64,000 bases of DNA, taken from contig KL370879.1 in the NCBI GenBank assembly GCA_000702245.1, positions 343,443-407,442 of the forward strand, given 5' to 3'. A program made the translations under genes and the position numbers. The stretch is from Lachnospiraceae bacterium C6A11 (GTDB lineage Bacteria; Bacillota; Clostridia; Lachnospirales; Lachnospiraceae). Under the pieces are notes generated by a model. The model did no database searches and was not told where the DNA came from. It worked only from the letters and a program-made list of their open reading frames with translations. Shown piece after piece: positions 11,491 through 18,961 of the stretch. Each line of letters opens with the position of its first letter. The stretch's first letter is position 1.

Positions 11491-12223
11491 ATAGTAAACC
11501 CGCCAAAAGTCTGAAAAGCTTCTCCGAAATAACAGAAACCAGAATTATCATAAAGGTCCAGGCAAACAGCCTGTCCGTCGCAAGAAATATCTTCGATCGA
11601 TAGAGTCCGTTTCCCATGGTGAGAAGCGGCTGTCCTATAACCTCTGCCGCCGCACCGCTTCGCCAGCCCATTCCGACCGCAAGCGAAAGTGCACTAAATA
11701 CCGCTGGTCGAAGTGACGGCATATAGATGTATTTCACCCTGTAAAGGGGCTTCATCCTAAATACTGCAGCCATCTCAAGTGCCTTCTTATCGGTCCCTTT
11801 AATCCCCTCAAGTATTGAAAGATAAAATATAGGAAATGTGATAAGCGCCGAGATGATGAGCGATAGACGGGTATTTCCGCACCAGAGAAGTATTATCACC
11901 ACAAAGCTCACCACCGGTATCGATTTGATGACTTTGACAAATGGTGAAAGCACCTCGCTGACTATTGAAAACTTTCCCGACAGGCACGCAAGCAGCACAC
12001 CGCTCACGCAGCCAATCAGTATTCCTCCGGTTATGTTTAAGAAGGAGTTCTTTATTGAAAGCCAGAAGTCCTTCTCCCCCATCATTTCAATAAGCGCCTT
12101 GACCGTTTCATACGGACCTGCTATCAGGATGGGATTCTCAATCAGCACCGACACAAGCTCCCACACCAGAAGCCAGAATGCAATTATAATTACTTTTTTT
12201 ATCATACTTACCTTATTAAACAT
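11453..12223 (-). CDS. ABC importer permease, NitT/TauT-like
   Basis: Membrane subunit of 256 residues with about six hydrophobic segments. The EAA-like cytoplasmic loop is visible as AAVFRMKPLYRVKYIYMPS followed by RPAVFSALSLAVGMGWR, typical of the SsuC/TauC/ThiX type. It lies 102 bases after the substrate-binding lipoprotein gene and overlaps the ATPase gene. It should form the channel of the same importer. The substrate is not determinable; sulfonates, nitrate and thiamine precursors are the usual ones for the family. Confidence 0.88.
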   Translation of the reverse strand: MFNKVSMIKKVIIIAFWLLVWELVSVLIENPILIAGPYETVKALIEMMGEKDFWLSIKNSFLNITGGILIGCVSGVLLACLSGKFSIVSEVLSPFVKVIKSIPVVSFVVIILLWCGNTRLSLIISALITFPIFYLSILEGIKGTDKKALEMAAVFRMKPLYRVKYIYMPSLRPAVFSALSLAVGMGWRSGAAAEVIGQPLLTMGNGLYRSKIFLATDRLFAWTFMIILVSVISEKLFRLLAGLLYGNKNRQTDKNI

Positions 12224-12325
12224 TCCGGTCTTCCTTACAATTCATAGTCGTTTCTATCAAACAGCTAACAAACAAATATTTCCGCCAATATTTTTGAAAA
12301 ACAGCCATCACTATGAGCAGTTTTG

Positions 12326-13441
12326 CTACGGAATATAGTAGAAATCATCTGCCGGCAGTTTGCCGCCAACGGCTTCAGGTGCCATATTATAAAGCACTGT
12401 AAGATAATCAGAGATTGCCGCCTTCATGTCAGCTCCATCCACGTAAGTGATGTTACACTCAGGGATTGCAAGCTTAGCTATCTCAGGCTTCTCAACTATT
12501 CCGAGTTCTGCAACCTTCTCTGCGGTTGTATCAATATCTGCAGTTGCTGCAGCCGCGCTCTCCTTATGCTCCTGCATGAAGAGTTTAACTGCGTCCTCAT
12601 TCTCCTTAAGGAAGTCTGTACGAACAACTGTTACACCTGTTACAAATGAATTTATGCCTGAAAGCCTGTTCCATTCCTCTGTAAGTGAAAATGCAACTTT
12701 AAGCTTATCATTTTTCTTAGTAGCCACAGTTACGAAAGGCTGTGGAAGTATTGCAATACTGTCCGGATTCTCTGCAAGAAGTGCAGCTGCCTCTGTTGCT
12801 TCTGAAACAAAGGTAACATCGCAGTCCTTAACGCCTGCTGTTTCAAGAAGGTATCTAAGGACATATTCAGGTGTTGTTCCCTGACCCATAGAGATGACTG
12901 TATGTCCCGCGAGATCCTCAACCGAAGTGATGCTCTCATCTCCCGTTACGCAGTAAAGAACGCCAAGTGTATTTATATCAATAACAGTAACCTTACCCTC
13001 TGTCTTGTTGTAGAGGATTGAAGCTGCATTTGCAGGTATAAGCGCGATATCAAGATCTCCTGAAACGAGAGCACTTGTTATCTCATCAGCCTGAGCAGCA
13101 ATCTTGAAGGTGTATTTTCCTGAGGTCGTCCCCTCATCTGATTTATTCATAAGATTCACAAGGCCTATAGAAGTAGGTCCCTTAAGTGAGCCAACTCTTA
13201 CAGTCACATCTGATGTAAGCTCTGTTGTAGCTTCTGTTGTGGTCTCAGTCTCCGTCTCTGTTGGAGCTGCTGTCGTAGCCTCCGTCTCAGTCTTATCATC
13301 TGTCTTTGCTTCAGTTGTAGCTTCTGTCTTCGCCTCTGTCTTCTCATCCTTATTAGGATCATCCTTCTTGCCACAGCCTACAACACAAAGCATAAGGGCA
13401 AATACCATAACAATCGTAACCAGTCTGGTTATCTTCTTCAT
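12326..13441 (-). CDS. ABC importer substrate-binding lipoprotein, NitT/TauT-like
   Basis: Extracellular solute-binding lipoprotein, 371 residues. A signal peptide ends in a lipobox (CVVGC, Cys 23). It is followed by a 50-residue linker made almost wholly of T, E, K and A, then a periplasmic-binding-like fold with DVTVRVGSLKGPTSIGLVNL, DLDIALIPANAA and VEDLAGHTVISMGQGTTPE, as in the TauA/SsuA/NMT1 group. RBS AAGGAAA precedes the ATG. It is the first gene of the importer operon and has its own promoter downstream of the rplJL terminator. Confidence 0.88.
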   Translation of the reverse strand: MKKITRLVTIVMVFALMLCVVGCGKKDDPNKDEKTEAKTEATTEAKTDDKTETEATTAAPTETETETTTEATTELTSDVTVRVGSLKGPTSIGLVNLMNKSDEGTTSGKYTFKIAAQADEITSALVSGDLDIALIPANAASILYNKTEGKVTVIDINTLGVLYCVTGDESITSVEDLAGHTVISMGQGTTPEYVLRYLLETAGVKDCDVTFVSEATEAAALLAENPDSIAILPQPFVTVATKKNDKLKVAFSLTEEWNRLSGINSFVTGVTVVRTDFLKENEDAVKLFMQEHKESAAAATADIDTTAEKVAELGIVEKPEIAKLAIPECNITYVDGADMKAAISDYLTVLYNMAPEAVGGKLPADDFYYIP

Positions 13442-13530
13442 TACCGTTTCCTTCTTTCTATGTTTTATCGTCGGACAGCCTTTAAACAGCTTACAACGCT
13501 TGCCTTGCTGTCCTCCGCAGTCATGGATAC

Positions 13531-13559
13531 ATTCTATTACTAAAGGCAGATAACTTCAA
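13531..13559 (-). promoter_or_regulatory. Promoter of the ABC importer operon
   Basis: Minus-strand -35 TTGAAG (13554-13559) and -10 TAGAAT (13531-13536) with a 17-base spacer. It lies between the rplJL terminator and the lipoprotein gene and gives a leader of about 85 bases. Confidence 0.6.
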
Positions 13560-13620
13560 GTACCATTAAACTATATCCGATTTAATATATTTTTTAGTTT
13601 AGTGATCCGCTCGATAGTAT

Positions 13621-13665
13621 TTTTCCAAAAGAAAACGGGTATGCATCCCGTAGAATACATACCCG
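13621..13665 (-). terminator. Intrinsic terminator of rplJL
   Basis: On the minus strand the arms CGGGTATG and CATACCCG (13636-13643 with 13658-13665) form an 8-bp stem, followed by TTTTCTTTT. It ends rplJL transcription before the accessory block. Confidence 0.85.
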
Positions 13666-13691
13666 CAGATTGATCATTATTTAAGTTGAAA

Positions 13692-14057
13692 CTACTTAAG
13701 AGTGATCTTAGCTCCCTCAGCCTCAAGCTTAGCCTTCATATCCTCAGCCTCTGCCTTAGCTGCGCCTTCCTTAAGTACCTTTGGAGCGCCCTCTACAGCG
13801 TCCTTAGCTTCCTTAAGTCCGAGACCTGTAAGCTCACGAACAACCTTGATAACCTTGATCTTGTTTGGACCTACATCTGTAAGCTCAACGTCGAATGAAT
13901 CCTTCTCCTCAGCTGGAGCTGCGCCTGCTGCAGGACCTGCAACTACAACACCTGCTGCTGCAGAAACACCATACTTCTCCTCGATTGCCTTTACGAGATC
14001 GTTTAACTCAAGAACTGATAATTTATCAATCTCTGCTACGAATTCTTCAATAGTCAT
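13692..14057 (-). CDS. rplL: Ribosomal protein bL12 (L7/L12)
   Basis: Stalk protein of the large ribosomal subunit, 121 residues, usual length. The N-terminal dimerisation helix ([20 protein letters not shown]), the Ala/Gly/Val-rich hinge (near 35-50) and the C-terminal factor-binding domain ([20 protein letters not shown]) are all present. It follows rplJ after a 72-base gap and is closed by a strong terminator. rpoB, its usual downstream partner, is 6.2 kb away. Confidence 0.97.
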   Translation of the reverse strand: MTIEEFVAEIDKLSVLELNDLVKAIEEKYGVSAAAGVVVAGPAAGAAPAEEKDSFDVELTDVGPNKIKVIKVVRELTGLGLKEAKDAVEGAPKVLKEGAAKAEAEDMKAKLEAEGAKITLK

Positions 14058-14129
14058 TTTTTTATCCTCCGATTAAAATAATTATTTTCGGGTCATCTGC
14101 CCGTATTTCTGATTGTTTAAGGCCTTTGA

Positions 14130-14621
14130 TTAAGCCTCTGCCTTCTGCTCTGCAACCTGATTGATAACACGAGCAAGATTTGCGATTGGTGACTGTAAGC
14201 TTCCAAGAAGTCTTGAAAGAAGTACCTCTCTTGATGGGATCTGAGAGATTGCCTGGATACCGTTTGCATCATAGTATGTACCCTCAACAACACCAGACTT
14301 AAGCTCAAGCTTGCTTGCTGTCTTGGCAAAATCAGCAATAACTCTTGCAGGAGCTGTTGCATCCTTCTTAGATACTACGATAGCTGTAGGACCTTCGAGA
14401 TCCTTTGACAGGCTTTCGAACTCTGTTCCTTCGATCGCACGCTTGATAAGTGTATTCTTGTATACCTTATATGTGATCTCTTCTGCTCTGAGGTTCTTAC
14501 GAAGCTTCGTATCCTGCTCAACAGTAAGACCGAGATAATCTACAAGTACAACTGATGCAGCGCCATCGATAGTAGCCTTGATCTCGTCAACAATAGGTGC
14601 TTTAATATCAACCTTTGCCAT
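14130..14621 (-). CDS. rplJ: Ribosomal protein uL10
   Basis: Base of the ribosomal stalk that binds the bL12 dimers; 163 residues. I chose the ATG at 14621 (MAKVDIKAP), which has AAGGAGG upstream; the longer frame runs back through the leader terminator and is not credible. VDYLGLTVEQDTKLRKNLR and KNTLIKRAIEG are conserved L10 segments. Expression is expected to be autoregulated by L10-L12 binding the leader RNA just upstream. Confidence 0.96.
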   Translation of the reverse strand: MAKVDIKAPIVDEIKATIDGAASVVLVDYLGLTVEQDTKLRKNLRAEEITYKVYKNTLIKRAIEGTEFESLSKDLEGPTAIVVSKKDATAPARVIADFAKTASKLELKSGVVEGTYYDANGIQAISQIPSREVLLSRLLGSLQSPIANLARVINQVAEQKAEA

Positions 14622-14661
14622 ATCTTTCGCTTCCTCCTTATTAGAATAATAATGACTGCGC

Positions 14662-14694
14662 GAAAAAGAAAAATCCCATACAACCGTATGGGAT
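14662..14694 (-). terminator. Attenuator terminator in the rplJ leader
   Basis: Minus-strand hairpin with 9-bp arms ATCCCATAC and GTATGGGAT (14673-14694) around a four-base loop, followed by TTTTTCTTTTTC. It ends 41 bases before the rplJ ATG, the right place for premature termination controlled by the L10 leader. Confidence 0.88.
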
Positions 14695-14697
14695 AAA

Positions 14698-14796
14698 AAA
14701 GTCATAATTGATCAAAGTCAAAAACGATTCTTTCCTCGGCAGGGGAGTCAAACTCATTACGCCTTGCGGCACCTGCTGTCTACGGCAGTTCATCGT
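14698..14796 (-). ncRNA. L10 leader (ribosomal protein L10 autoregulatory RNA)
   Basis: The minus-strand sequence between promoter and attenuator holds the conserved L10-leader core: GACAGCAGGTGC, then GGCGTAATGAG, then CCCCTGCCGAGG, where GCAGG pairs with CCTGC. In the Firmicute family (recalled from Rfam, not searched) L10-L12 binding to this kink-turn region favours the downstream terminator. Confidence 0.85.
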
Positions 14797-14801
14797 CTGC
14801 T

Positions 14802-14831
14802 AGGTTAACACGGACAAATACATATTGTCAA
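14802..14831 (-). promoter_or_regulatory. rplJL promoter
   Basis: Perfect -35 TTGACA (14826-14831) and an extended -10 of form TG-T-TAACCT (the -10 at 14802-14807) with an 18-base spacer. The start would be near 14795, directly before the L10 leader core. Confidence 0.65.
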
Positions 14832-14857
14832 GAACTTTTTTCTTTTTTTATACAACA

Positions 14858-14888
14858 ACCGCTGCCGGCGTTATCCACCGGCAGCGGT
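14858..14888 (-). terminator. Hairpin terminator after the small membrane-protein gene
   Basis: Perfect 11-bp arms (ACCGCTGCCGG and its complement) around a 9-base loop, placed 16 bases after the stop at 14905. The U-tract on the minus strand is weak (TTGTTGTAT), so it is probably but not certainly an intrinsic terminator. Confidence 0.65.
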
Positions 14889-14904
14889 CATACTCTTCAT
14901 TTCT

Positions 14905-15423
14905 TTATTCAGGTTTATTATTATCGATAGTTCTCTTCAGAGCTGCGAGCTCATCTTCGATATTTTTGATTCTTGAAGGTGTAACATCTGCTGCAGGCTG
15001 TTCAGCATTCTCGCCTTCCTTAGCTTTCTTCTTCTCTTCCTTCTTGTCTCCAAAAAGAACAGATGCAACGATTCCGCCGCCGCCAAAGATCATTACAAGA
15101 ATAAGTATCCAGTCGAACATTGTCATTCTGTCAAGCCAGAAGGTTGTATTCATAATGATCGCAGCAAGGATAAGGAGTACAGAGAACGCCGTAAATATCT
15201 TTGAAGCAAGATTTCCGCCGCTTCCGAACATCCAAATAACACCTATAATAAACGGAACTATAACAAGCCCTGATGGAAAGCTGAAACTACCTATGGAGAA
15301 TCTTCCCCAGCCTCCCCAGCCGGCAGGACCTACGTGAACTCTGTTAAATAGAATAAAGAGTCCAACTATCATAAGCGCAAGGCCCGCAAAGAACCTCGTC
15401 AAAGTATTCTTATCATTACTCAT
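14905..15423 (-). CDS. Small four-helix membrane protein, function unknown
   Basis: Protein of 172 residues from the second of two adjacent ATGs (15423), which is better spaced from AGGAGG. About four hydrophobic segments lie between residues 8 and 125 (for example FFAGLALMIVGLFILF near 10 and FDWILILVMIFGGGGIVASV near 105). They are followed by a charged Lys/Glu-rich cytoplasmic tail ending in a short coiled coil (NIEDELAALKRTI). The second hydrophobic block is preceded by a Gly/Trp-rich loop (HVGPAGWGGWGRF). I do not recognise the family. It has its own promoter (15505-15533) and terminator, so it is probably monocistronic. Confidence 0.75.
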   Translation of the reverse strand: MSNDKNTLTRFFAGLALMIVGLFILFNRVHVGPAGWGGWGRFSIGSFSFPSGLVIVPFIIGVIWMFGSGGNLASKIFTAFSVLLILAAIIMNTTFWLDRMTMFDWILILVMIFGGGGIVASVLFGDKKEEKKKAKEGENAEQPAADVTPSRIKNIEDELAALKRTIDNNKPE

Positions 15424-15504
15424 CATAAACCTCCTTTTAACCCCAAAACAATAAAGCTCAACCGTTGTATCTATTTGGCCGCCTTATCAGATACTTCCGA
15501 AATC

Positions 15505-15533
15505 ATAATAACTTATTTATATATAAACATCAA
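15505..15533 (-). promoter_or_regulatory. Promoter of the small membrane-protein gene
   Basis: Minus-strand -35 TTGATG (15528-15533) and -10 TATTAT (15505-15510) with a 17-base A/T-rich spacer; the leader is about 75 bases. Confidence 0.55.
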
Positions 15534-15570
15534 TACCTTTTCAGTTGACAGGTCTGCCACTATTATTTGC

Positions 15571-15625
15571 TAAAATATAAAAAGATATCCCCCGGACCAC
15601 TGATCGCTCAGCAGTTCGGGGGGGA
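15571..15625 (-). terminator. Intrinsic terminator of the surface-protein gene
   Basis: On the minus strand a stem of about 15 bp (arms CCCCCGAACTGCTGA and TCAGTGGTCCGGGGG, with wobbles) is followed by TATCTTTTTATATTTT. It lies 17 bases after the stop codon. Confidence 0.85.
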
Positions 15626-15641
15626 TCAATTACATTAATTT

Positions 15642-18413
15642 TTAGTTCTTCCTGCTTTTTCTCTTCTTTATCATCAGATAATTCAATGCAAGTGCTGAAT
15701 CGATCATAATAAATAAAGCAAGTAGTATCTGTGTGTTATCACCGGTCTGAGCAGAAGAATCTGTATTTGATCCGGTTGTTTTTCCCGTGTCAGCTGTATC
15801 TGTATCAACGTCAATCTTTGCATCCTTAGAGGTATCATCCTTTGAATCATCCTCTTCTGCAGCCAGTACGGTAAACTCGATATCCAGATCATCAGCATCA
15901 TCAAACATGAGTGTAAGCACATGCTTTCCGGCCTCAAGTGTTTCAAGATATTCAGGATCGATCTCGATTATTACACTGCCCTTCCTAGCTGTGTAATATT
16001 TCTTTGCTATCTCCTTGCCGTTGCACTTAATTCCGGTAAAATGATTTATAGTTTCTTCATCATCCTTGCTGCCCTTGGCTCCAACCTTGAGAGACTTGCC
16101 GCTACCCATGGTCCACTCAGTATCGCTTTCATATGATGAGTATACCTTATCATCTTCATCGATTGTTTCAAATACAGCTACAAGACTTATAGGCTCGGTA
16201 ATCGTAATTGTGATCTCCTCGTCTTCAGAATAGTCTTCAAACGTAGAATCCTCTACAGTTTCACCCTCTTCTATTACCTTCTGCCACTTGACAAATCTGC
16301 TTCCTTCGTCAGCCTTCGCAGTCAAAATGAAGGTATCAGCCATTCCCTGTATAGCACTGAGAATAATCGAATCATCATACTCATCATCCTTCTCTTCACC
16401 TTCATAAGCATAATTCACTTTGCCGGTGCCTATTGTATTTACTCTCGCAAATGCAGCCCATACTGCAGTGAGCGTAGTATCTTCATCGATAGCTGAATAA
16501 AAATTAAATGAACTGATTTTTTCATTATCAAAATCATATAAGTTTTCTATGGTCGGATCGATAAACCATCCAATGAAAGCTAACTTACCATTTGTAGGTT
16601 CTTCCGGCTCTTCTGCCTTACCGCCCTTATCTATTACCTGAGGATCAACTTCAGAACCACCGTTAGAATCAAATGTAACCGTAACGGAAGGCTTGATAGT
16701 TACCGTTACTACATCCGGTTTACTGTCATTATAGTTTTCATTTCCAACAACCTTGTACCATACATAGTAGGTTCCCGCGTCAGTCTTTGACGGGATGGTT
16801 GTGGTATAAAGGCTTTCATCCGTCGGTTTCACATTTTCGGTGGTTACGGCATACTTCATGGTGTAACCTGCCGGAAGCGCCGTGGTCGGTGTGTTTATCA
16901 ACTGTATCGGACTACCGGTATAGGTCATGTCGCTTCCGGTCTTAGCAGAAACCTCGCTCATCACCTGCGCAATCTGGTCTGCCACAACCTGTGTCGTACA
17001 ACTTGCAATGGCGTTATTGAAGTTGTTCAGTGCCGTTGTGACTTCTTCTTCCGTTGTTGCCGCTTCGATTGCTGCAAGCGCAGTAGTCTTAGCGTCCGTC
17101 ACGGTTTGCTGGTCAGCAGCGATGTAATCATTTGCATTTACTGCGTTGACTGTATTCACTGCGTTCGTCTTAGCATTGTCAAGTGCTTTCTGTGCCTTCG
17201 TCTTTACTGCATTCACAGCGTCAACCGCATTGTTCTTTGCCGTGGTAACGGCTTCGGTCGTAGTCGCATTGTCGATAGCAGTCTTGCCGTCTGTGATCGC
17301 CTGAGTCAGTGTAGTCCAGTCGGCTTCGTCATAGTCATTTTGGTTCTTTCCGCTCTGCAATGTATCGAGGTCGTTCTTTGCAGTCGTCTTAGCATTGTCA
17401 AGTGCTTTCTGTGCCTTCGTCTTTACTGCATTCACGGCGTCAACCGCATTGTTCTTTGCCGTGGTAACGGCTTCGGTCGTAGTCGCATTGTCGATAGCAG
17501 TCTTGCCGTCTGTAATCGCCTGAGTCAGTGTAGTCCAGTCGGCTTCGTCATAGTCATTTTGGTTCTTTCCGCTCTGCAATGTATCGAGGTCTGCTTTTGC
17601 TGATGTCTTCGCATCCGCCAAAGGATCTGTCACCGTCACGGCGCAGCTTGCGCTCTTGTTGGCGTCCGCGTTGCTGGTTGCGGTAACGGTAGCTGTACCT
17701 GCTGATACACCTTTGGCGTATACTGTAAGCTTGTCGGTGGCATTCGCGCCGACCTCGGTAGTGCAGTTTTCATCCGTATACAGCTTCACAGCGCCCGTGT
17801 CGGTTCCGCCAACACTCCACTTCACTTTCTTGTCCGTGGCGTTGTTGGGGCTGACGGTGGCCGTCAGCGTCTGCGTGCCGCCCACGGTGAGGGTAAGTTC
17901 AGAGTTATTGATGGTAATACTATCGACACCAACAACTTCCCCTACCATAGTAAACGTAATATACTCAATCGCATAGGTATCCTTTTGAAATGAAACAGTG
18001 TCGGATTTTCCCGTCCATGTCACCTTTTTTCCATCTACAGTTTCTCCGTCCTGTGTACTATCGAATCTAAAATCCACTACTGAAAATGTACCGCCATTTG
18101 CAGATTCGCCGTTTCCTATATCTGTACCAGTAGTCGGAAACTCAATTTCAGTGAATTCATATCCAGCCGGGGCTTTAAATACTGTAGTACTCCCGTCGTA
18201 AAGGTTTCCACTAATCTTATTTCCTGTAAACTTAATTCCGTTTGTTGTATTTCCGGATGTTATAGCGTCCCATGTAGCATAATTCCATGTTACCGTTTTA
18301 GTTTCCTGTGCCGCATACGCCGTCAGCCCCATCCCCAGCATCAGCCCGACGACCATCGCCAGCGTGAGCAAAAAGCTCAGCAGCTTCCTTCCTAATTTTT
18401 TTCTTTTCTTCAT
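15642..18413 (-). CDS. Mosaic cell-surface protein with Big2, FIVAR and InlB-type repeats
   Basis: Secreted, probably wall- or membrane-anchored protein of 923 residues. In order: signal peptide (1-35, ending AYAA); a region of unknown fold (36-155); a Big2 Ig-like domain (about 156-265, ITINNSELTLTVGGTQTLTA); two nearly identical FIVAR-like repeats and a divergent third (about 266-470); an MBG-like segment (TYTGSPIQL...GTYYVWYKVVGN); an InlB/flg_new B-repeat (VTFDSNGGSEVDPQ...LAFIGWF); a divergent second repeat; an acidic Asp/Thr/Ser linker; and a C-terminal QTGD, hydrophobic segment and KKRKSRKN tail. QTGD matches the end of a sortase signal but the preceding Leu-Pro is absent. The Big2/FIVAR part and signal peptide are more GC-rich than the rest. 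An adhesion or binding role is inferred only. Confidence 0.85.
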   Translation of the reverse strand: MKKRKKLGRKLLSFLLTLAMVVGLMLGMGLTAYAAQETKTVTWNYATWDAITSGNTTNGIKFTGNKISGNLYDGSTTVFKAPAGYEFTEIEFPTTGTDIGNGESANGGTFSVVDFRFDSTQDGETVDGKKVTWTGKSDTVSFQKDTYAIEYITFTMVGEVVGVDSITINNSELTLTVGGTQTLTATVSPNNATDKKVKWSVGGTDTGAVKLYTDENCTTEVGANATDKLTVYAKGVSAGTATVTATSNADANKSASCAVTVTDPLADAKTSAKADLDTLQSGKNQNDYDEADWTTLTQAITDGKTAIDNATTTEAVTTAKNNAVDAVNAVKTKAQKALDNAKTTAKNDLDTLQSGKNQNDYDEADWTTLTQAITDGKTAIDNATTTEAVTTAKNNAVDAVNAVKTKAQKALDNAKTNAVNTVNAVNANDYIAADQQTVTDAKTTALAAIEAATTEEEVTTALNNFNNAIASCTTQVVADQIAQVMSEVSAKTGSDMTYTGSPIQLINTPTTALPAGYTMKYAVTTENVKPTDESLYTTTIPSKTDAGTYYVWYKVVGNENYNDSKPDVVTVTIKPSVTVTFDSNGGSEVDPQVIDKGGKAEEPEEPTNGKLAFIGWFIDPTIENLYDFDNEKISSFNFYSAIDEDTTLTAVWAAFARVNTIGTGKVNYAYEGEEKDDEYDDSIILSAIQGMADTFILTAKADEGSRFVKWQKVIEEGETVEDSTFEDYSEDEEITITITEPISLVAVFETIDEDDKVYSSYESDTEWTMGSGKSLKVGAKGSKDDEETINHFTGIKCNGKEIAKKYYTARKGSVIIEIDPEYLETLEAGKHVLTLMFDDADDLDIEFTVLAAEEDDSKDDTSKDAKIDVDTDTADTGKTTGSNTDSSAQTGDNTQILLALFIMIDSALALNYLMIKKRKSRKN
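17165..17591 (-). repeat. Near-perfect 219-base tandem duplication within the surface-protein gene
   Basis: Copies at 17165-17372 and 17384-17591 have a 219-base period (73 codons). By eye only two or so positions differ in 208 bases (for example CACAGCG against CACGGCG). The reading frame is kept. Each unit encodes one FIVAR-like repeat (LQSGKNQNDYDEADWTTLTQ at its core). Such identity points to recent duplication or gene conversion. Confidence 0.9.
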
Positions 18414-18446
18414 GTAAAATCCTCCTTGAAATTATTTTTTATAATA

Positions 18447-18500
18447 ACAAAAAACCGCCGAACCTGACATGGTATAGTAACCCCGTCAAATCCGACGGTT
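18447..18500 (-). terminator. Strong hairpin terminator upstream of the surface-protein gene
   Basis: Minus-strand arms of 16 pairs (AACCGTCGGATTTGAC with GTCAGGTTCGGCGGTT, wobbles allowed), a 16-base loop, then TTTTTTGTT. It begins at the stop codon of the small reading frame at 18499-18639 and ends only about 35 bases before the surface-protein ATG. It is therefore either the terminator of that remnant or a leader attenuator. An extended -10 (TG-T-TATTAT) just after the hairpin could start the surface-protein mRNA. Confidence 0.8.
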
Positions 18501-18789
18501 ATCCATCTCGAATGTAGTATTCAGTTTCAAGCGCCCCGCAGCCACAGGACGCAAAAAGGGCGAAGTTAGCCCATGCTCTGCTCTTCTCTACTGCTGACTT
18601 TGCTGTTTCATTCCTCATATCTTCCAAAACTTTACACATGGTCGACCACTCCCAATAGCTGTTTTTATCATTCTATCTGACCGCTTTCAGTGCAGCAAGC
18701 TCATTAAACATAAATGTATTACAAATACATGTAGCTTATACATCATACGCAAAATCCTTTTCCAGTAATCCTTCTACGCTAAAGCGCAT
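18499..18789 (-). pseudogene. Gene debris: short start fragment and C-terminal fragment (possibly Rpn/PD-(D/E)XK transposase family)
   Basis: Two short reading frames lie behind a good promoter. The first (18736-18789, 17 codons, RBS AGGGG) begins MRFSVEGLLEKDFAYDV and then stops. The second (ATG 18639 to stop 18499, 46 codons) begins MCKVLEDMRNETAKSAVEK. The phrase MCKVLEDMRNE recalls the C-terminal part of Rpn-type transposase-like nucleases, from memory only. A frame shift and stops separate the pieces, so I read this as a decayed gene that kept its promoter and terminator. Confidence 0.35.
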
Positions 18790-18815
18790 AAAACCCCTAT
18801 TAACCATCTAAAGTT

Positions 18816-18850
18816 ATTATACCAGAAAAAGTGCAACAAATCCGCAACAT
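18816..18850 (-). promoter_or_regulatory. Shared promoter element, copy B (TGTTGC direct repeats + TATAAT)
   Basis: Reading the minus strand: TGTTGC, then 11 bases on a second TTGTTGC, then after a 12-base spacer a perfect TATAAT (18816-18821). The same layout occurs before the giant protein at 27.2 kb and the kinase-like protein at 53.2 kb. It drives the debris at 18499-18789. Confidence 0.55.
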
Positions 18851-18894
18851 ATGTCTAGTTATTTATCGCGGGATTTTCCCGAAAACCGGGGTCT

Positions 18895-18926
18895 GATTTG
18901 CAAATCCCCTAAAAAAAAGTTATAAT
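18895..18926 (+). promoter_or_regulatory. Promoter of the amylase gene with palindrome over the -35
   Basis: -35 TTGCAA (18898-18903) and perfect -10 TATAAT (18921-18926), 17-base spacer. The -35 lies inside a perfect 12-base palindrome GATTTGCAAATC (18895-18906). A second inverted repeat, CGGGA-TTT-TCCCG, lies about 20 bases upstream. The palindrome could be a repressor operator of the LacI or a similar type. Confidence 0.65.
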
Positions 18927-18961
18927 AAACCGAACAAATACCTGTTAAGGAGATGACTAAT

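Noticed and set aside
10837-11514. 225-codon plus-strand open frame
   Set aside because: Antisense to the importer ATPase, whose Walker, signature and Q-loop motifs prove the other strand.
17165-17591. Possible CRISPR or minisatellite because of repeated sequence
   Set aside because: Only two copies of about 208 bases, in frame within a coding sequence; they encode FIVAR-like protein repeats.
18530-18610. Possible c-di-GMP-I (GEMM) riboswitch on the plus strand (GGACGCAAAAAGGGC)
   Set aside because: Only a fragment resembles the core; the second half of the aptamer and the tetraloop receptor are absent, and the minus strand here reads as a short protein frame.
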